Positions 26,067 to 35,130 are shown, numbered from the stretch's first letter. The stretch: DNA of 64,000 bases from JASJAR01 sp039198225 (GCA_039198225.1 JBCCTQ010000004.1:96509-160508), one strand, 5' to 3'. The notes: generated from the sequence alone by a model not told the origin. Numbers and translations: made by a program.

Positions 26067-26771
26067 ATGGCAGCAAGAACAGGCACGAAAGAGCAGCGGC
26101 TCCTCGAAAGCGATCTCTATCCGCCGGTCAAAGCCCATCTCGAAGCGCGAGGCTTTTTGGTGAAAGGCGAGATCGGGGCGGCGGATGTGGTGGCGATGCG
26201 ACCGGGGGAAGACCCCGTGGTGATCGAGCTTAAAACTGGGTTCTCGCTGACGCTCTTTCACCAGGCGGTCGAGCGCCAAAAGATCACCGATTGGGTCTAT
26301 CTCGCCGTGCCGAGGGGCAAAGGTCGGGCCTATCTCAGTGCGCTTAAGGCCAATATCGGGCTCTGCCGACGCTTGGGGCTCGGGCTCATCACGGTCCGCC
26401 CCGACGACGGGTGCTGCGAGGTCCATGCCGACCCCGCCCCTTATCGGCCACGGAAGAACGCGGCCCGCCGGGGCCGGCTGCTCCGCGAATTCGAACGCCG
26501 ATCAGGCGACCCAACACGGGGCGGCACCCGGGGCAAGGTCATGACCGCTTACCGCCAAGACGCCCTCCGTTGCCTTGCCGTCCTCGCCCCGGCCCCGTTG
26601 AAAGCAATGGACGTGGCACGAGCGGCCGGCGTTCCGACCGCCCGGCGCATCATGGCTGACAACCATTTCGGCTGGTTTGACCGGGTCGAACGCGGGATTT
26701 ACCGGATAAGCGAAGAAGGCAAAGACGCCATGGCCGCCTATGCGGGCGACCTGGCCAGCCTTAGCCCCTGA
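26067..26771 (+). CDS. DUF2161 protein with PD-(D/E)XK nuclease-type core
   Basis: The 234-residue protein has a nuclease-like N-terminal half with D40 (GAADVVAM) and E54-x-K56 (VVIELKTGF), fitting the PD-(D/E)XK catalytic arrangement. The C-terminal half (about 150-225) looks like a winged helix (DVARAAGVPTARRIMADNHFGWFDRVERGIYRISEEG). The family is annotated as putative phosphodiesterases; no substrate is known to me. It ends 11 bases inside the convergent pheT. It is not associated with phage or restriction genes here. Confidence 0.8.
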   Translation: MAARTGTKEQRLLESDLYPPVKAHLEARGFLVKGEIGAADVVAMRPGEDPVVIELKTGFSLTLFHQAVERQKITDWVYLAVPRGKGRAYLSALKANIGLCRRLGLGLITVRPDDGCCEVHADPAPYRPRKNAARRGRLLREFERRSGDPTRGGTRGKVMTAYRQDALRCLAVLAPAPLKAMDVARAAGVPTARRIMADNHFGWFDRVERGIYRISEEGKDAMAAYAGDLASLSP

Positions 26772-29157
26772 GTGTCCCACCGGTGGCTTTGGTGACCTTC
26801 TCGACGATTTTGGCGCTGACCGCATCGATGTCTTCGTCGGTCAGGGTCCTCTCCCGGGGTTGAAGCATCACTGAAATCGCGAGGGATTTCTTACCCTCGC
26901 CCAGCGCCCCGCCGATAAACTCGTCAAACACCGCCACATGCTCGACCAGCGCCTTGTCGGCCCCCTGGGCGGCATTGACGACGCTCAAAGCCTCGACATC
27001 GGCGTCGAGTACGAAGGCAAAGTCGCGCTCGACCGCTTGGAGATCGGCAATGTCGAGGGCGGCCCGGGTGGGTCCGGTGGCGCGAGGCTCGGGCACCTCG
27101 TCAGGCCAGATCGTCAGCGCCATGGCCGGGCCTTTGACATCCATCGCCTTCAACACTTTTGGATGAACCTCACCGAAGACCCCGAGCACCTTTTTGGGCC
27201 CAAGGCAGAGCATGCCGTGCCGCCCAGGGTGCCACCATTCGCGAGCCCCCCTGAGGATCTGGACCTTTGCCGGTGCGCCTAGAGCGGCTAACACCGCTTC
27301 GGCGTCCGCCTTGACGTCGAATACGTCGACGCCCCGCCGCGCACCATGGGGGTCGCGGGGGCCCGTTGGGCCAACGAGGAGCCCGGTGACCAAAAGATGC
27401 TGCTCGCCGGGTTCGCCGCCATGGAAGGCCGTACCCACTTCAAAGAGCGCGATGTCTTCAAAACCCCTCGCCTGGTTGCGCTTGGCCGCCTGGAGAAGGC
27501 CCGGCAGAAGGGCGGGCCGCATATGAGACATTTCCGAAGAGATCGGATTTTCCAGCCGAGTGGCGTCGTCACCTCCACCGAAAAGAGCCGCTGAGGCTTG
27601 GTCGATGAAACTGTAGGTGACGCATTCGTTGTAGCCGAGGGCCGCCATCGTCCGCCGCGCGGCCCGCTCGCGCCTTTGGGCGAGGGTCAAAATCGGCCGC
27701 CCGACGCCCGTTTGCGTGCGCTTGAGAGGTTTCGGTTCGAGCTTCGTCAGCGAGGCAATGCGCGCCACCTCTTCCACGAGATCGGCTTCGCCCCGCACAT
27801 CCGACCGCCACGAAGGTGGATGGGCCATATCCCCATCAAGTCGGAAGCCCAACTTTTCGAGCGTCGCCCGCTGCTCGGCGTCTGGCAGCGACATGCCCAC
27901 GAGGCTCTCGATCCGTTTGGTGTCGAGCCGATAAGCACGGGTGTCTTCGGGGACGTCGCCAGCGACGACCACGTCGGAGGCTTCCCCGCCGCAGAGATCG
28001 AGAACCATCCGCGTGGCAAGTTCGAGGCCCGGAAGGGTGAAAGCGGGGTCGACCCCCCGTTCAAACCGGTATTTCGCATCGGAATTGATCTTAAGGTCGC
28101 GGGCGGTCAGTGCGGTCGTGACCGGATCCCAATAGGCGCTTTCGAGGAAGACGTTCACCGTGTCCTCGGTCACCCCGCTTTCTTCACCCCCCATGATCCC
28201 GGCGATAGATTCCACCGTCCGGTCATCGGAGATCAGCACATGGCCCGGGCTAAACCGGTAGGTTTTCTCATCTAGCGCGAGGAGCTCCTCGCCACCTGCC
28301 GCGAGGTGAACCCGAAGATTGCCCGACACCTTGTCGGCATCGAACACATGGAGCGGGCGGTTCCGGTCGAAGGTGAAGAAATTGGTGATATCGACAAGTG
28401 CCGAGATCGGGCGCAGCCCGATTGCCTTGAGCTTGGCCTGGAGCCAGGCGGGCGATGGTCCGTTCGTCACTCCGCGGATCACCCGTCCAGCAAAAAGCGG
28501 TGCTGCGGGAAGCGTGTTGTCGTCGATGCTGACGCCGATGGGGCACGGGAAGGTGCCCGGCACCGGCTCGATGGGCTTGGTGATCTTCGTCCCGATCCCC
28601 CGAGCCGCGAGATCGCGAGCGATCCCTTCGACGCCCAAGGCATCGCCCCGGTTTGGCGTGATCGCGATCTCGATCATCGGGTCGACTTTCCCAGGATCGT
28701 GCGCGGACAACCAATCGGCATAGCTCTCGCCGATCTCGCCGGAGGTTAGCTCGATGATCCCGTCATGCTCGTCTGAAAGCTCCATTTCCCGCTCGGAACA
28801 CATCATGCCGTGGGATTCGACCCCTCGGATCTTGCCGACCTGGATGGTCGTGTCGATGCCCGGGACATACGTCCCTGGATGGGCCACGACGACCGTGATC
28901 CCCTTTCGCGCATTCGGCGCGCCGCAAATGATCTGTTTTTCCCCTTGGTCGGTGGCGACCTGGCACACCCTCAACCGGTCCGCATCCGGATGCTGTTCGG
29001 CTTTGAGTATTTTGCCCAGGGTGAAGGGGCGGAGCGTTCCAAGGGGATCGACGACCTCTTCGACTTCGAGCCCGAGATCGGTGAGCGTATCGGCAAGATC
29101 AACGACAGAAGCGCCCGTTTCGAGATGCTCGCGGAGCCAAGAGAGGGTGAATTTCAT
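26761..29157 (-). CDS. pheT: Phenylalanine--tRNA ligase beta subunit
   Basis: The 798-residue subunit has the full bacterial PheT domain order: an N-terminal MKFTLSWLREHLET, an EMAP/tRNA-binding domain (LGKILKAEQHPDADRLRVCQV and HGMMCSERE), B3/B4 editing domain with NPISSEMSHMRPALLPGLL in the core B-region, and the C-terminal anticodon-binding fold starting near AVERDFAFVLD. I start at the ATG at 29157, preceded by GAAGGA, giving the normal length; the frame stays open upstream into pheS. It forms the (alphabeta)2 enzyme with PheS. Confidence 0.96.
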   Translation of the reverse strand: MKFTLSWLREHLETGASVVDLADTLTDLGLEVEEVVDPLGTLRPFTLGKILKAEQHPDADRLRVCQVATDQGEKQIICGAPNARKGITVVVAHPGTYVPGIDTTIQVGKIRGVESHGMMCSEREMELSDEHDGIIELTSGEIGESYADWLSAHDPGKVDPMIEIAITPNRGDALGVEGIARDLAARGIGTKITKPIEPVPGTFPCPIGVSIDDNTLPAAPLFAGRVIRGVTNGPSPAWLQAKLKAIGLRPISALVDITNFFTFDRNRPLHVFDADKVSGNLRVHLAAGGEELLALDEKTYRFSPGHVLISDDRTVESIAGIMGGEESGVTEDTVNVFLESAYWDPVTTALTARDLKINSDAKYRFERGVDPAFTLPGLELATRMVLDLCGGEASDVVVAGDVPEDTRAYRLDTKRIESLVGMSLPDAEQRATLEKLGFRLDGDMAHPPSWRSDVRGEADLVEEVARIASLTKLEPKPLKRTQTGVGRPILTLAQRRERAARRTMAALGYNECVTYSFIDQASAALFGGGDDATRLENPISSEMSHMRPALLPGLLQAAKRNQARGFEDIALFEVGTAFHGGEPGEQHLLVTGLLVGPTGPRDPHGARRGVDVFDVKADAEAVLAALGAPAKVQILRGAREWWHPGRHGMLCLGPKKVLGVFGEVHPKVLKAMDVKGPAMALTIWPDEVPEPRATGPTRAALDIADLQAVERDFAFVLDADVEALSVVNAAQGADKALVEHVAVFDEFIGGALGEGKKSLAISVMLQPRERTLTDEDIDAVSAKIVEKVTKATGGTLRG

Positions 29158-29185
29158 AGTTTCATCCTTCGAATACCTCGGGGTA

Positions 29186-30259
29186 CTAGCCCCTGAGACC
29201 CCCATGGAGCGTCGGCGTATCAAGGGGCACGAAGCCGTAGTGTTTGAGCCAGCGGAGGTCGCTTTCGAAGAAGGCGCGGAGGTCGGGGATGCCGTATTTG
29301 AGCATGGCCAACCGGTCGATGCCGAGGCCGAAAGCAAAGCCCTGCCACGTATCTGGATCGACGCCGGCGGAGCGCAACACATTGGGGTGGACCATGCCCG
29401 AACCGCCCGCTTCGAGCCAATCCTCGCCTTCGCCAAGCTTCAACGTCCCGCCTTCCCAAGAGCACCGGAAATCGATCTCGGCCGAGGGCTCGGTGAACGG
29501 GAAATGCGACGCGCGGAAACGAACCTCGACCTTGTCGACTTCGAAGAAGGCGGCGGCGAATTCCTCGAGCACCCATTTTAGATTGGCCATCGAGATGTCG
29601 CGGTCGATGGCCAGCCCTTCGAATTGGTGAAACATCGGCGTGTGGGTCTGGTCATAATCGGCCCGATACGTCCGGCCGGGGGCGATGATGCGGATCGGCG
29701 CGCCCTGGGCCTCCATCGAGCGGATCTGGACGGGGCTCGTATGGGTGCGCAAAACGTGGGGCGGGCGGTCGTCGCCTTCGGCGCGGGCCATGTAGAACGT
29801 GTCCATCTCGGCGCGCGCAGAATGGTGGGCGGGCATATTGAGAGCGTCGAAATTATACCAATCGGTCTCGATCTGGGGACCTTCGGCGACAGAAAAGCCC
29901 ATATCGGCAAATATGGCAGTGATCTCTTCCATGACCTGGGGGACAGGATGGACCGTGCCCTGCCGGCGGGGGCGGGACGGGAGCGACACATCGAGCCATT
30001 CTTCGGCCAGTCGCGCCTCAAGGGCGGTATCTTCGAGCGCTGTTTTGCGGGCGGAGAGGGCGGCGTTGACTTCGTCTTTCAGCGCATTGAGTGCCGGGCC
30101 CGCGACCTGGCGCTCTTCGGGGCTCATCTTGCCGAGCTCCCGCATTTTGAGGCTGATCTCGCCTTTCTTCCCCACGGCGGCCACGCGCAGATCTTCCAGC
30201 GCGGCTTCATCGGCCGCACCGGCAATCAGGTCGAGATATTTGCCGCGAAGATCGTCCAT
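29186..30259 (-). CDS. pheS: Phenylalanine--tRNA ligase alpha subunit
   Basis: The 357-residue class II synthetase subunit has an N-terminal coiled coil (about 1-85), then the catalytic core with HHSARAEMDTFY, motif 2 GRTYRADYDQTHTPMFHQFEGL and motif 3 GFAFGLGIDRLAMLKYGIPDLR. It activates phenylalanine and charges tRNA-Phe with PheT, whose gene starts 28 bases downstream. No leader peptide or attenuator is apparent in the 106-base divergent gap upstream. Confidence 0.97.
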   Translation of the reverse strand: MDDLRGKYLDLIAGAADEAALEDLRVAAVGKKGEISLKMRELGKMSPEERQVAGPALNALKDEVNAALSARKTALEDTALEARLAEEWLDVSLPSRPRRQGTVHPVPQVMEEITAIFADMGFSVAEGPQIETDWYNFDALNMPAHHSARAEMDTFYMARAEGDDRPPHVLRTHTSPVQIRSMEAQGAPIRIIAPGRTYRADYDQTHTPMFHQFEGLAIDRDISMANLKWVLEEFAAAFFEVDKVEVRFRASHFPFTEPSAEIDFRCSWEGGTLKLGEGEDWLEAGGSGMVHPNVLRSAGVDPDTWQGFAFGLGIDRLAMLKYGIPDLRAFFESDLRWLKHYGFVPLDTPTLHGGLRG

Positions 30260-30365
30260 TTCGGCCTCTCAAAAATGCCCGGGCTGCCTAGCGCCTCGCC
30301 CACCGGAGAGCAAGCGAGCGTTGAAGGGCCAGGCCAGGACGCCCATGTCAGGATATGTGAGTGAG

Positions 30366-31463
30366 ATGGGAACCCAACGCTTCCACGGGCTCGACGTGCT
30401 CCGCGCGGCCGCGATGCTCATGGGTGTCGTCATGCACGCAATCCTTCCGTTTGTGGACCCAGAGGTCTTTGACGAGCTGGCCAGCGGCGCCGCGCAACCC
30501 GAGGTGGCGGCCTTCTGGCCGGCACTCATGTTTTGGATCCACCAGTGGCGGATGCCTTTGTTTTTCGTCCTGGCCGGGTTTTTCGCGGCCATGGTGATCG
30601 AGCGGCGCGGCCCGGGCTATTTCGCGCGCGACCGAAGCGTGCGGATCTTCGGCACGATGCTCTTTTTTATGACCGCCTTCTGGGCACTCCTCGACATCCC
30701 CTGGCCCGAGCTGCATCACCTTTGGTTTCTCTGGCATCTGAGCCTGTTTTGTTGGGCGGCAGCGCTCGGGCAGTGGCTGGGGATTGGCCGCGCCCTCCGC
30801 CCGGCCCTCTGGCTTTTTGACCGACCGTGGCGGCTGGGCCTCCTCGTCTTTCCGATGATCGGGCTCGTGACCTTTACCAAGAGCGACCTGCTGTTCCACC
30901 GGATCCCCGAGTTCTTCCCCGAAATCGAGCCATTGGGCTTTCTCTATTATTGGTTTTTCTTCGCGATCGGCCTCGGCCTTTGGGCGCGACACGGCCTTCT
31001 TGAAGGGCTCGCGGATTGGCGCGTCTGGGCCGGGCTCGTGGCATTCGGCGGAGCGTTGGGCGTTTTTGGAACTTTTCTTCTCTTTGCGGGTGTCGAACTG
31101 CTCTGGATCATCATTCCAGGGGTCGCGGCGGTGCAACTCTGCTTTATCTTCGGGTTTTTCGGATTGGGGCTCGGCCTGGTGCGCCGCGCCCATCCTTGGG
31201 TGACGTTTCTCACCGAAAGCGCCTACGCCGTCTACATCTTTCACCTTTATCCGGTGCTCTGGTTTGCAACCTTCTTTGCGTCGCTCGGTTGGGGCGCGGG
31301 GCTCTCGATCCTGGCGGCGATTGCCGCCACGACGGGCTTCTGCCTCGTTCTTTATGTCATTCTTGTGCGCTACACGCCGCTCGACTGGCTCTTGGCCGGA
31401 TACCGCAAGGCGCGGTTCCGGCTCGGCCGGCCGATCCTTAGAAAAGCAGAAAGCCGCCCCTGA
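30366..31463 (+). CDS. Acyltransferase 3 family membrane protein
   Basis: The 365-residue integral membrane protein has about ten hydrophobic helices. It opens RFHGLDVLRAAAMLMGVVMHAILPF, with the Arg and His expected in the first helices of acyltransferase-3 (OpgC/OafB-type) proteins, and has the YAVYIFHLYPVLWFA segment near the end. Such proteins O-acylate extracellular glycans or lipids; the acceptor here is unknown. The start at 30366 follows the divergent pheS; the frame is open further upstream but only as antisense of pheS. Confidence 0.85.
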   Translation: MGTQRFHGLDVLRAAAMLMGVVMHAILPFVDPEVFDELASGAAQPEVAAFWPALMFWIHQWRMPLFFVLAGFFAAMVIERRGPGYFARDRSVRIFGTMLFFMTAFWALLDIPWPELHHLWFLWHLSLFCWAAALGQWLGIGRALRPALWLFDRPWRLGLLVFPMIGLVTFTKSDLLFHRIPEFFPEIEPLGFLYYWFFFAIGLGLWARHGLLEGLADWRVWAGLVAFGGALGVFGTFLLFAGVELLWIIIPGVAAVQLCFIFGFFGLGLGLVRRAHPWVTFLTESAYAVYIFHLYPVLWFATFFASLGWGAGLSILAAIAATTGFCLVLYVILVRYTPLDWLLAGYRKARFRLGRPILRKAESRP

Positions 31464-31486
31464 GGACGGCTTTCGGTCGGGTTTTT
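31449..31486. terminator. Bidirectional terminator between the acyltransferase and rplT
   Basis: GAAAGCCG (31449-31456) and CGGCTTTC (31467-31474) form an 8-bp stem overlapping the acyltransferase stop; GTTTTTT follows on the plus strand and TGCTTTTC on the minus strand. Confidence 0.8.
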
Positions 31487-31494
31487 TGGGGCGC

Positions 31495-31857
31495 TTAGCT
31501 CAGCGCCGCCTTGGCCTTTTCCACGATGGCGCCGAAGGCTTCGGGCTCATGGACGGCGAGATCGGCTAGGACTTTGCGGTCCACCTCGATCCCGGCCAGC
31601 GCAAGACCGTTGATGAAACGCGAATAGGTCAGCGCCTCGTCATGGGCGCGGACGGCCGCATTGATCCGTTGGATCCAGAGCGCGCGGAAATTGCGCTTGC
31701 GCTGTTTCCGGTCGCGGGTGGCGTATTGGTTGGCCTTGTCGACCGCCTGGCGCGCGACCTTGAACGTGCTTTTCCGACGGCCGTAATAGCCTTTGGCCTG
31801 CTCAAGCACCTTCTTGTGGCGCGCATGGGTGACGGTTCCGCCTTTGGTTCTGGGCAT
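31495..31857 (-). CDS. rplT: 50S ribosomal protein L20
   Basis: The 120-residue protein is a standard L20: basic N-terminal half (RTKGGTVTHARHKKVLEQAKGYYGRRKSTFKVARQAVDKANQYATRDRKQRKR) and the globular C-terminal domain with YSRFINGLALAGIEVDRKVLADLA. L20 is needed early in 50S assembly. It follows rpmI by 12 bases. infC is not adjacent. Confidence 0.97.
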   Translation of the reverse strand: MPRTKGGTVTHARHKKVLEQAKGYYGRRKSTFKVARQAVDKANQYATRDRKQRKRNFRALWIQRINAAVRAHDEALTYSRFINGLALAGIEVDRKVLADLAVHEPEAFGAIVEKAKAALS

Positions 31858-31869
31858 CTCTCGGTCTCC

Positions 31870-32070
31870 TCAGCCGCCGTAGGGCATGAATTTTTTGACG
31901 ATCTTCTGATCAGGCTCGCTCATCACCGTGGTGCCGCGAGCGTTGCGGATAAACTTGTTAGTCCGCTTGATCATGCCGTGGCGTTTGCCGGCCTGGGCCG
32001 AGATAACCTTCCCGGTGCCACTGATCTTGAAGCGCTTTTTAGCGCTCGATTTGGTCTTCATCTTGGGCAT
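31870..32070 (-). CDS. rpmI: 50S ribosomal protein L35
   Basis: The 66-residue protein begins MPKMKTKSSAKKRFKISGTGKV and ends NKKFMPYGG-like, matching L35. The ATG at 32070 is preceded by GGAGACGGAA, a good Shine-Dalgarno, and gives the normal length; a longer open frame upstream is not L35. It heads an rpmI-rplT pair. Confidence 0.96.
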   Translation of the reverse strand: MPKMKTKSSAKKRFKISGTGKVISAQAGKRHGMIKRTNKFIRNARGTTVMSEPDQKIVKKFMPYGG

Positions 32071-32208
32071 TTCCGTCTCCTCTTTGGGCGGTAAGCTCCG
32101 CGCCTCGGCATGCCGCTTTTGGCCGGGCGCGTGCGAGCCCCGGGCTATAGGCGCCGGAGCGGTTGCTGACAAGCAAAATCGAGTGCTTGCGCCGCTAGGC
32201 GACCGGCA

Positions 32209-32433
32209 TCAATTAATGACGTCGCGGAAGAGTTGAATGATAATCTGGGGCACTTCGTTGATGCTGTAGCCCCCTGGCCGCATGGCCACCGCAGTCACGA
32301 TGAGCGCGCCGCCGATAAAGCCCATAATGATTGCGTTCCGGGGCGATCGCCCGCCAGAAAATGACCCGATCAAGGACGGGAAAGCCAAGGCTCCGATCAG
32401 GATGCCGACCACCAGGACGATGTCTGAGTCCAC
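32209..32433 (-). CDS. Small membrane protein of unknown function
   Basis: The 74-residue protein has two hydrophobic helices (about 4-23 and 33-51) with an intervening FSGGRSPRN loop, and a C-terminal IIIQLFRDVIN. I do not recognise a function. It starts with GTG at 32433 behind AAAGGGG. It lies 36 bases after pyk on the same strand, with a 9-bp hairpin directly before its ribosome-binding site. Confidence 0.65.
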   Translation of the reverse strand: MDSDIVLVVGILIGALAFPSLIGSFSGGRSPRNAIIMGFIGGALIVTAVAMRPGGYSINEVPQIIIQLFRDVIN

Positions 32434-32443
32434 CTCAAACCCC

Positions 32444-32467
32444 TTTCGTCCCCCCGATGGGACGAAA
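32444..32467 (-). other. Intercistronic hairpin between pyk and the small membrane protein
   Basis: TTTCGTCCC (32444-32452) pairs with GGGACGAAA (32459-32467). Read on the minus strand it starts 2 bases after the pyk stop and its 3' arm abuts the GGGG of the next Shine-Dalgarno. Confidence 0.55.
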
Positions 32468-32469
32468 TG

Positions 32470-33915
32470 CTAGTCAGGGTCGGCGGCGAAAATCAAGCGT
32501 TCCTCGCACGGGGCCACACGAAGAATGTTGGTTGTGCCCGATCTGTTGAAGGGAACGCCCGCTGTCACAACAATTTGGTCGGTTTCGTCGCCAAAACCTG
32601 CCTCTCGGACAGCGCGCGCCGCATTGACCACCGCCTGTTTGAACCGGTGAAGCTCGGCCGTCACCTCGCAATGGGAACCCCAGGTCAAAACCAGCCGACG
32701 GGCCGTCGCCATGAGCGGGGTGAGTACAAGGATCGGCACATGGGGGCGTTCCCGCGCCACCAAAGAGGCGGTCGTCCCCGATTGGGAAAAACAACAGATC
32801 GCTTTGATATCGGTGGTTTCGGCAATCTCTCGAGCCGCGCCGACAATCGCGTCGGCGATACTGTCTTTCCGTCCGCTCCGGCTGGCCGAGATGACGTCGA
32901 TATAGGTCGGATCGCTCTCAACCTCTTGGGCGACGTGATCCATCGTCGTGACCGCCTCAATCGGATAGGACCCGGCAGCGCTTTCGGCCGAAAGCATCAC
33001 CGCGTCCGTTCCCTCATAAATCGCTGCGGCCACGTCAGAGACCTCGGCGCGCGTGGGAACAGGGCTTTCGATCATGGATTCGAGCATCTGGGTGGCCACG
33101 ATAACCGGCTTTGCTGCCGCACGGCACTTCCGCACCAGGCGCTTTTGGATCGGCGGGACGTTCTGAACCGGGAGTTCGACCCCAAGATCGCCCCGGGCGA
33201 CCATAATGCCGTCGGAGGCTTTGAGGATCTCATCGATGGCCCGCACGGCGGCAGGTTTTTCAATCTTTGAAAGGATCGCCGCCCGGCCCGCGGCGAGCTT
33301 GCGCGCCTCTTCGACATCGGCCGCCCGCTGGACAAAGGAGAGTGCCAGCCAATCGACCCCCATCGAACAGACATATTCGAGATCTGCACGGTCCTTTTCA
33401 GAGAGCGCCGCCAAGGGCAGCACCACGTCCGGCACGTTGACCCCTTTCCGATCCGAGATCGTGCCGCCGACTTCGACCACGCAATCGGCAAAATCGGCGC
33501 CGCATTCCTCGACCTTGAGACGTATCTTTCCGTCATTGACCAAAAGCCCCGACCCGGCCTCAAGCGCCTCAAAAATCTCTTTATGGGGGAGGTTTACGCG
33601 CCGCCCGTCGCCCTCGGTCTCCTCGAGATCCATGCGGAACTTCGCACCGATTTCGAGCTCATGGGGGCCATCTTTGAACGGTCCGACGCGGAGTTTCGGA
33701 CCTTGGAGATCGGCAAGGATCGCGATCGGGCGACCCATTTCCTTTTCGATCTGGCGAATGATCTGATGGCGGGCCCCGATATCTTCGTGGGTCCCGTGGG
33801 ACATGTTGAGCCGGAACACGTCCGCGCCCGCCTCAAACAGTGCTTTGATCGTTTCGTAATCGCTCGATGCGGGGCCCAGCGTGGCCACGATCTTAACCTT
33901 CCTCATCCTCCGCAT
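32470..33915 (-). CDS. pyk: Pyruvate kinase
   Basis: The 481-residue enzyme makes pyruvate and ATP from phosphoenolpyruvate and ADP. Family motifs include KIVATLGPASS, FRLNMSHG (34-41), the active-site LSKIEKPAAV and VARGDLGVELP, and IVATQMLESM. The C-terminal regulatory domain is present through AICCFSQSGTTASLVARERP. I keep the ATG at 33915; another ATG three codons in is possible. It is divergent from the formylglutamate hydrolase gene. Confidence 0.96.
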   Translation of the reverse strand: MRRMRKVKIVATLGPASSDYETIKALFEAGADVFRLNMSHGTHEDIGARHQIIRQIEKEMGRPIAILADLQGPKLRVGPFKDGPHELEIGAKFRMDLEETEGDGRRVNLPHKEIFEALEAGSGLLVNDGKIRLKVEECGADFADCVVEVGGTISDRKGVNVPDVVLPLAALSEKDRADLEYVCSMGVDWLALSFVQRAADVEEARKLAAGRAAILSKIEKPAAVRAIDEILKASDGIMVARGDLGVELPVQNVPPIQKRLVRKCRAAAKPVIVATQMLESMIESPVPTRAEVSDVAAAIYEGTDAVMLSAESAAGSYPIEAVTTMDHVAQEVESDPTYIDVISASRSGRKDSIADAIVGAAREIAETTDIKAICCFSQSGTTASLVARERPHVPILVLTPLMATARRLVLTWGSHCEVTAELHRFKQAVVNAARAVREAGFGDETDQIVVTAGVPFNRSGTTNILRVAPCEERLIFAADPD

Positions 33916-34035
33916 CGGGCCGGATCTCCGCAGTATGTTAGCGCTAGCCTTCTATGGATCATTCTACCGGGCGTGACAACTGGCGCTCCCTCGGCAAGTC
34001 CCCTAGAGACCATGAAACATGGCGATAACCGGCAG

Positions 34036-34776
34036 ATGACAGAACCCGCGTTTTACACGTTCGGAGAGACCCGCGACGGCCCTTGGGTGGTCACGTGCGA
34101 CCATGCATCGAACCGGGTGCCCGAAGAAATCGGCGGCGGCGATCTGGGCCTCGCTTCTGAAGACATGAACCGACATATCGCCTTCGATATCGGGGCGGCC
34201 GGCGTGGCGGAGGCCCTCGCAGATCATCTGGGTGCCGTGGCACTCCTTTCGAATTTCTCGCGCCTCGTCATCGATCCCAATCGCGGCGAAGACGATCCAA
34301 CGCTCGTGATGAAGCTCTATGATGGCACGATCATCCCCGCCAATCGGGACGTCGATGCGGCTGAGACCGCGCGCCGGCTCGAAGCCTATTATCGACCTTA
34401 CGGCAATGCGGTGGCCGGGGCCCTCGCCGCACGACCCAACCCGATCCTCGTCTCGGTCCATTCCTTCACACCCCAGTTCAAAGGCCGCCCGCCCCGGCCT
34501 TGGCATGTGTCGGTGCTCCATACCGAAGACATGCGCCTGGCCGACCCGCTCCTCACCGCTCTTCGGGAGGACGGCGACTGGGTCGTCGGCGTGAACGAAC
34601 CCTACACGGGCAAGTTGGAAGGCGACGCGGTCGACCGTTATGCCACCTCACAGGGCCGTCCAAACGCGCTCATTGAAATCCGGAACGATCTGATTTCCGA
34701 TGGGGCCGGACAACAGGATTGGGCCCAACGCCTTGCCCGGTGCCTCACCCAGGCACGCGAGGCGGCCGGCCTTTGA
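34036..34776 (+). CDS. N-formylglutamate amidohydrolase family protein
   Basis: The 246-residue zinc-amidohydrolase relative has VVTCDHASNRVPEEIG, the metal-binding HIAFDIGAAGVAEAL region, NFSRLVIDPNR and LVSVHSFTPQF, all typical of the HutG-like N-formylglutamate amidohydrolase family. It could release glutamate from N-formyl- or related N-acyl-glutamate, but no hut genes are nearby. An ATG at 34012 would add 8 residues; neither start has a clear Shine-Dalgarno. DUF1244 follows 15 bases on. Confidence 0.85.
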   Translation: MTEPAFYTFGETRDGPWVVTCDHASNRVPEEIGGGDLGLASEDMNRHIAFDIGAAGVAEALADHLGAVALLSNFSRLVIDPNRGEDDPTLVMKLYDGTIIPANRDVDAAETARRLEAYYRPYGNAVAGALAARPNPILVSVHSFTPQFKGRPPRPWHVSVLHTEDMRLADPLLTALREDGDWVVGVNEPYTGKLEGDAVDRYATSQGRPNALIEIRNDLISDGAGQQDWAQRLARCLTQAREAAGL

Positions 34777-34791
34777 GAAGGGAGCACCGAG

Positions 34792-35091
34792 ATGGACGAG
34801 CACACCCAAACTGAAATCGAAGCGGCCGCCTTCCGGCGCCTTAAGGCTCATCTTTTGGATGCCCGGCCCGATGTGCAAAACATCGTGTTGATGAACCTCG
34901 CCGGGTTTTGCCGGAATTGCCTCTCAAATTGGTACCGGGATGCGGCGGCCGAACGCGGCATTGAGATGGACAAAAGCGAAGCGCGGGAAGCGGTCTACGG
35001 GATGCCCTACGAGGAGTGGAAGGCGAAACACCAAACCGAGGCGACGCCCGAACAGATGGCTGCATTTCAAGGCGATGCGCCCAAGGATTAG
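34792..35091 (+). CDS. DUF1244 protein
   Basis: The 99-residue protein is a full DUF1244 member with the conserved block FRRLKAHLLDARPDVQNIVLMNLAGFCRNCLSNWYRDAA and YGMPYEEWKAKHQ. The FCRNCL pair of cysteines may bind metal. Function unknown. GAAGGGAG precedes the start, and the gene follows the formylglutamate hydrolase-like gene closely, suggesting one transcript. Confidence 0.88.
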   Translation: MDEHTQTEIEAAAFRRLKAHLLDARPDVQNIVLMNLAGFCRNCLSNWYRDAAAERGIEMDKSEAREAVYGMPYEEWKAKHQTEATPEQMAAFQGDAPKD

Positions 35092-35101
35092 TGCGCATGC
35101 C

Positions 35102-35122
35102 GTCCCGGGCTCGACCCGGGAC
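35102..35122. terminator. Perfect CCCGGG palindrome between convergent genes
   Basis: GTCCCGGG (35102-35109) and CCCGGGAC (35115-35122) form an 8-bp stem with loop CTCGA, between DUF1244 and dat. No T-run; it resembles dispersed intergenic palindromes common in alphaproteobacteria. Confidence 0.55.
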
Positions 35123-35130
35123 CTCGCCGC

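Noticed and set aside
29158..29436. N-terminal extension of PheT
   Set aside because: The upstream open frame is antisense-independent sequence inside pheS with no PheT similarity; the ATG at 29157 has a good GAAGGA Shine-Dalgarno.
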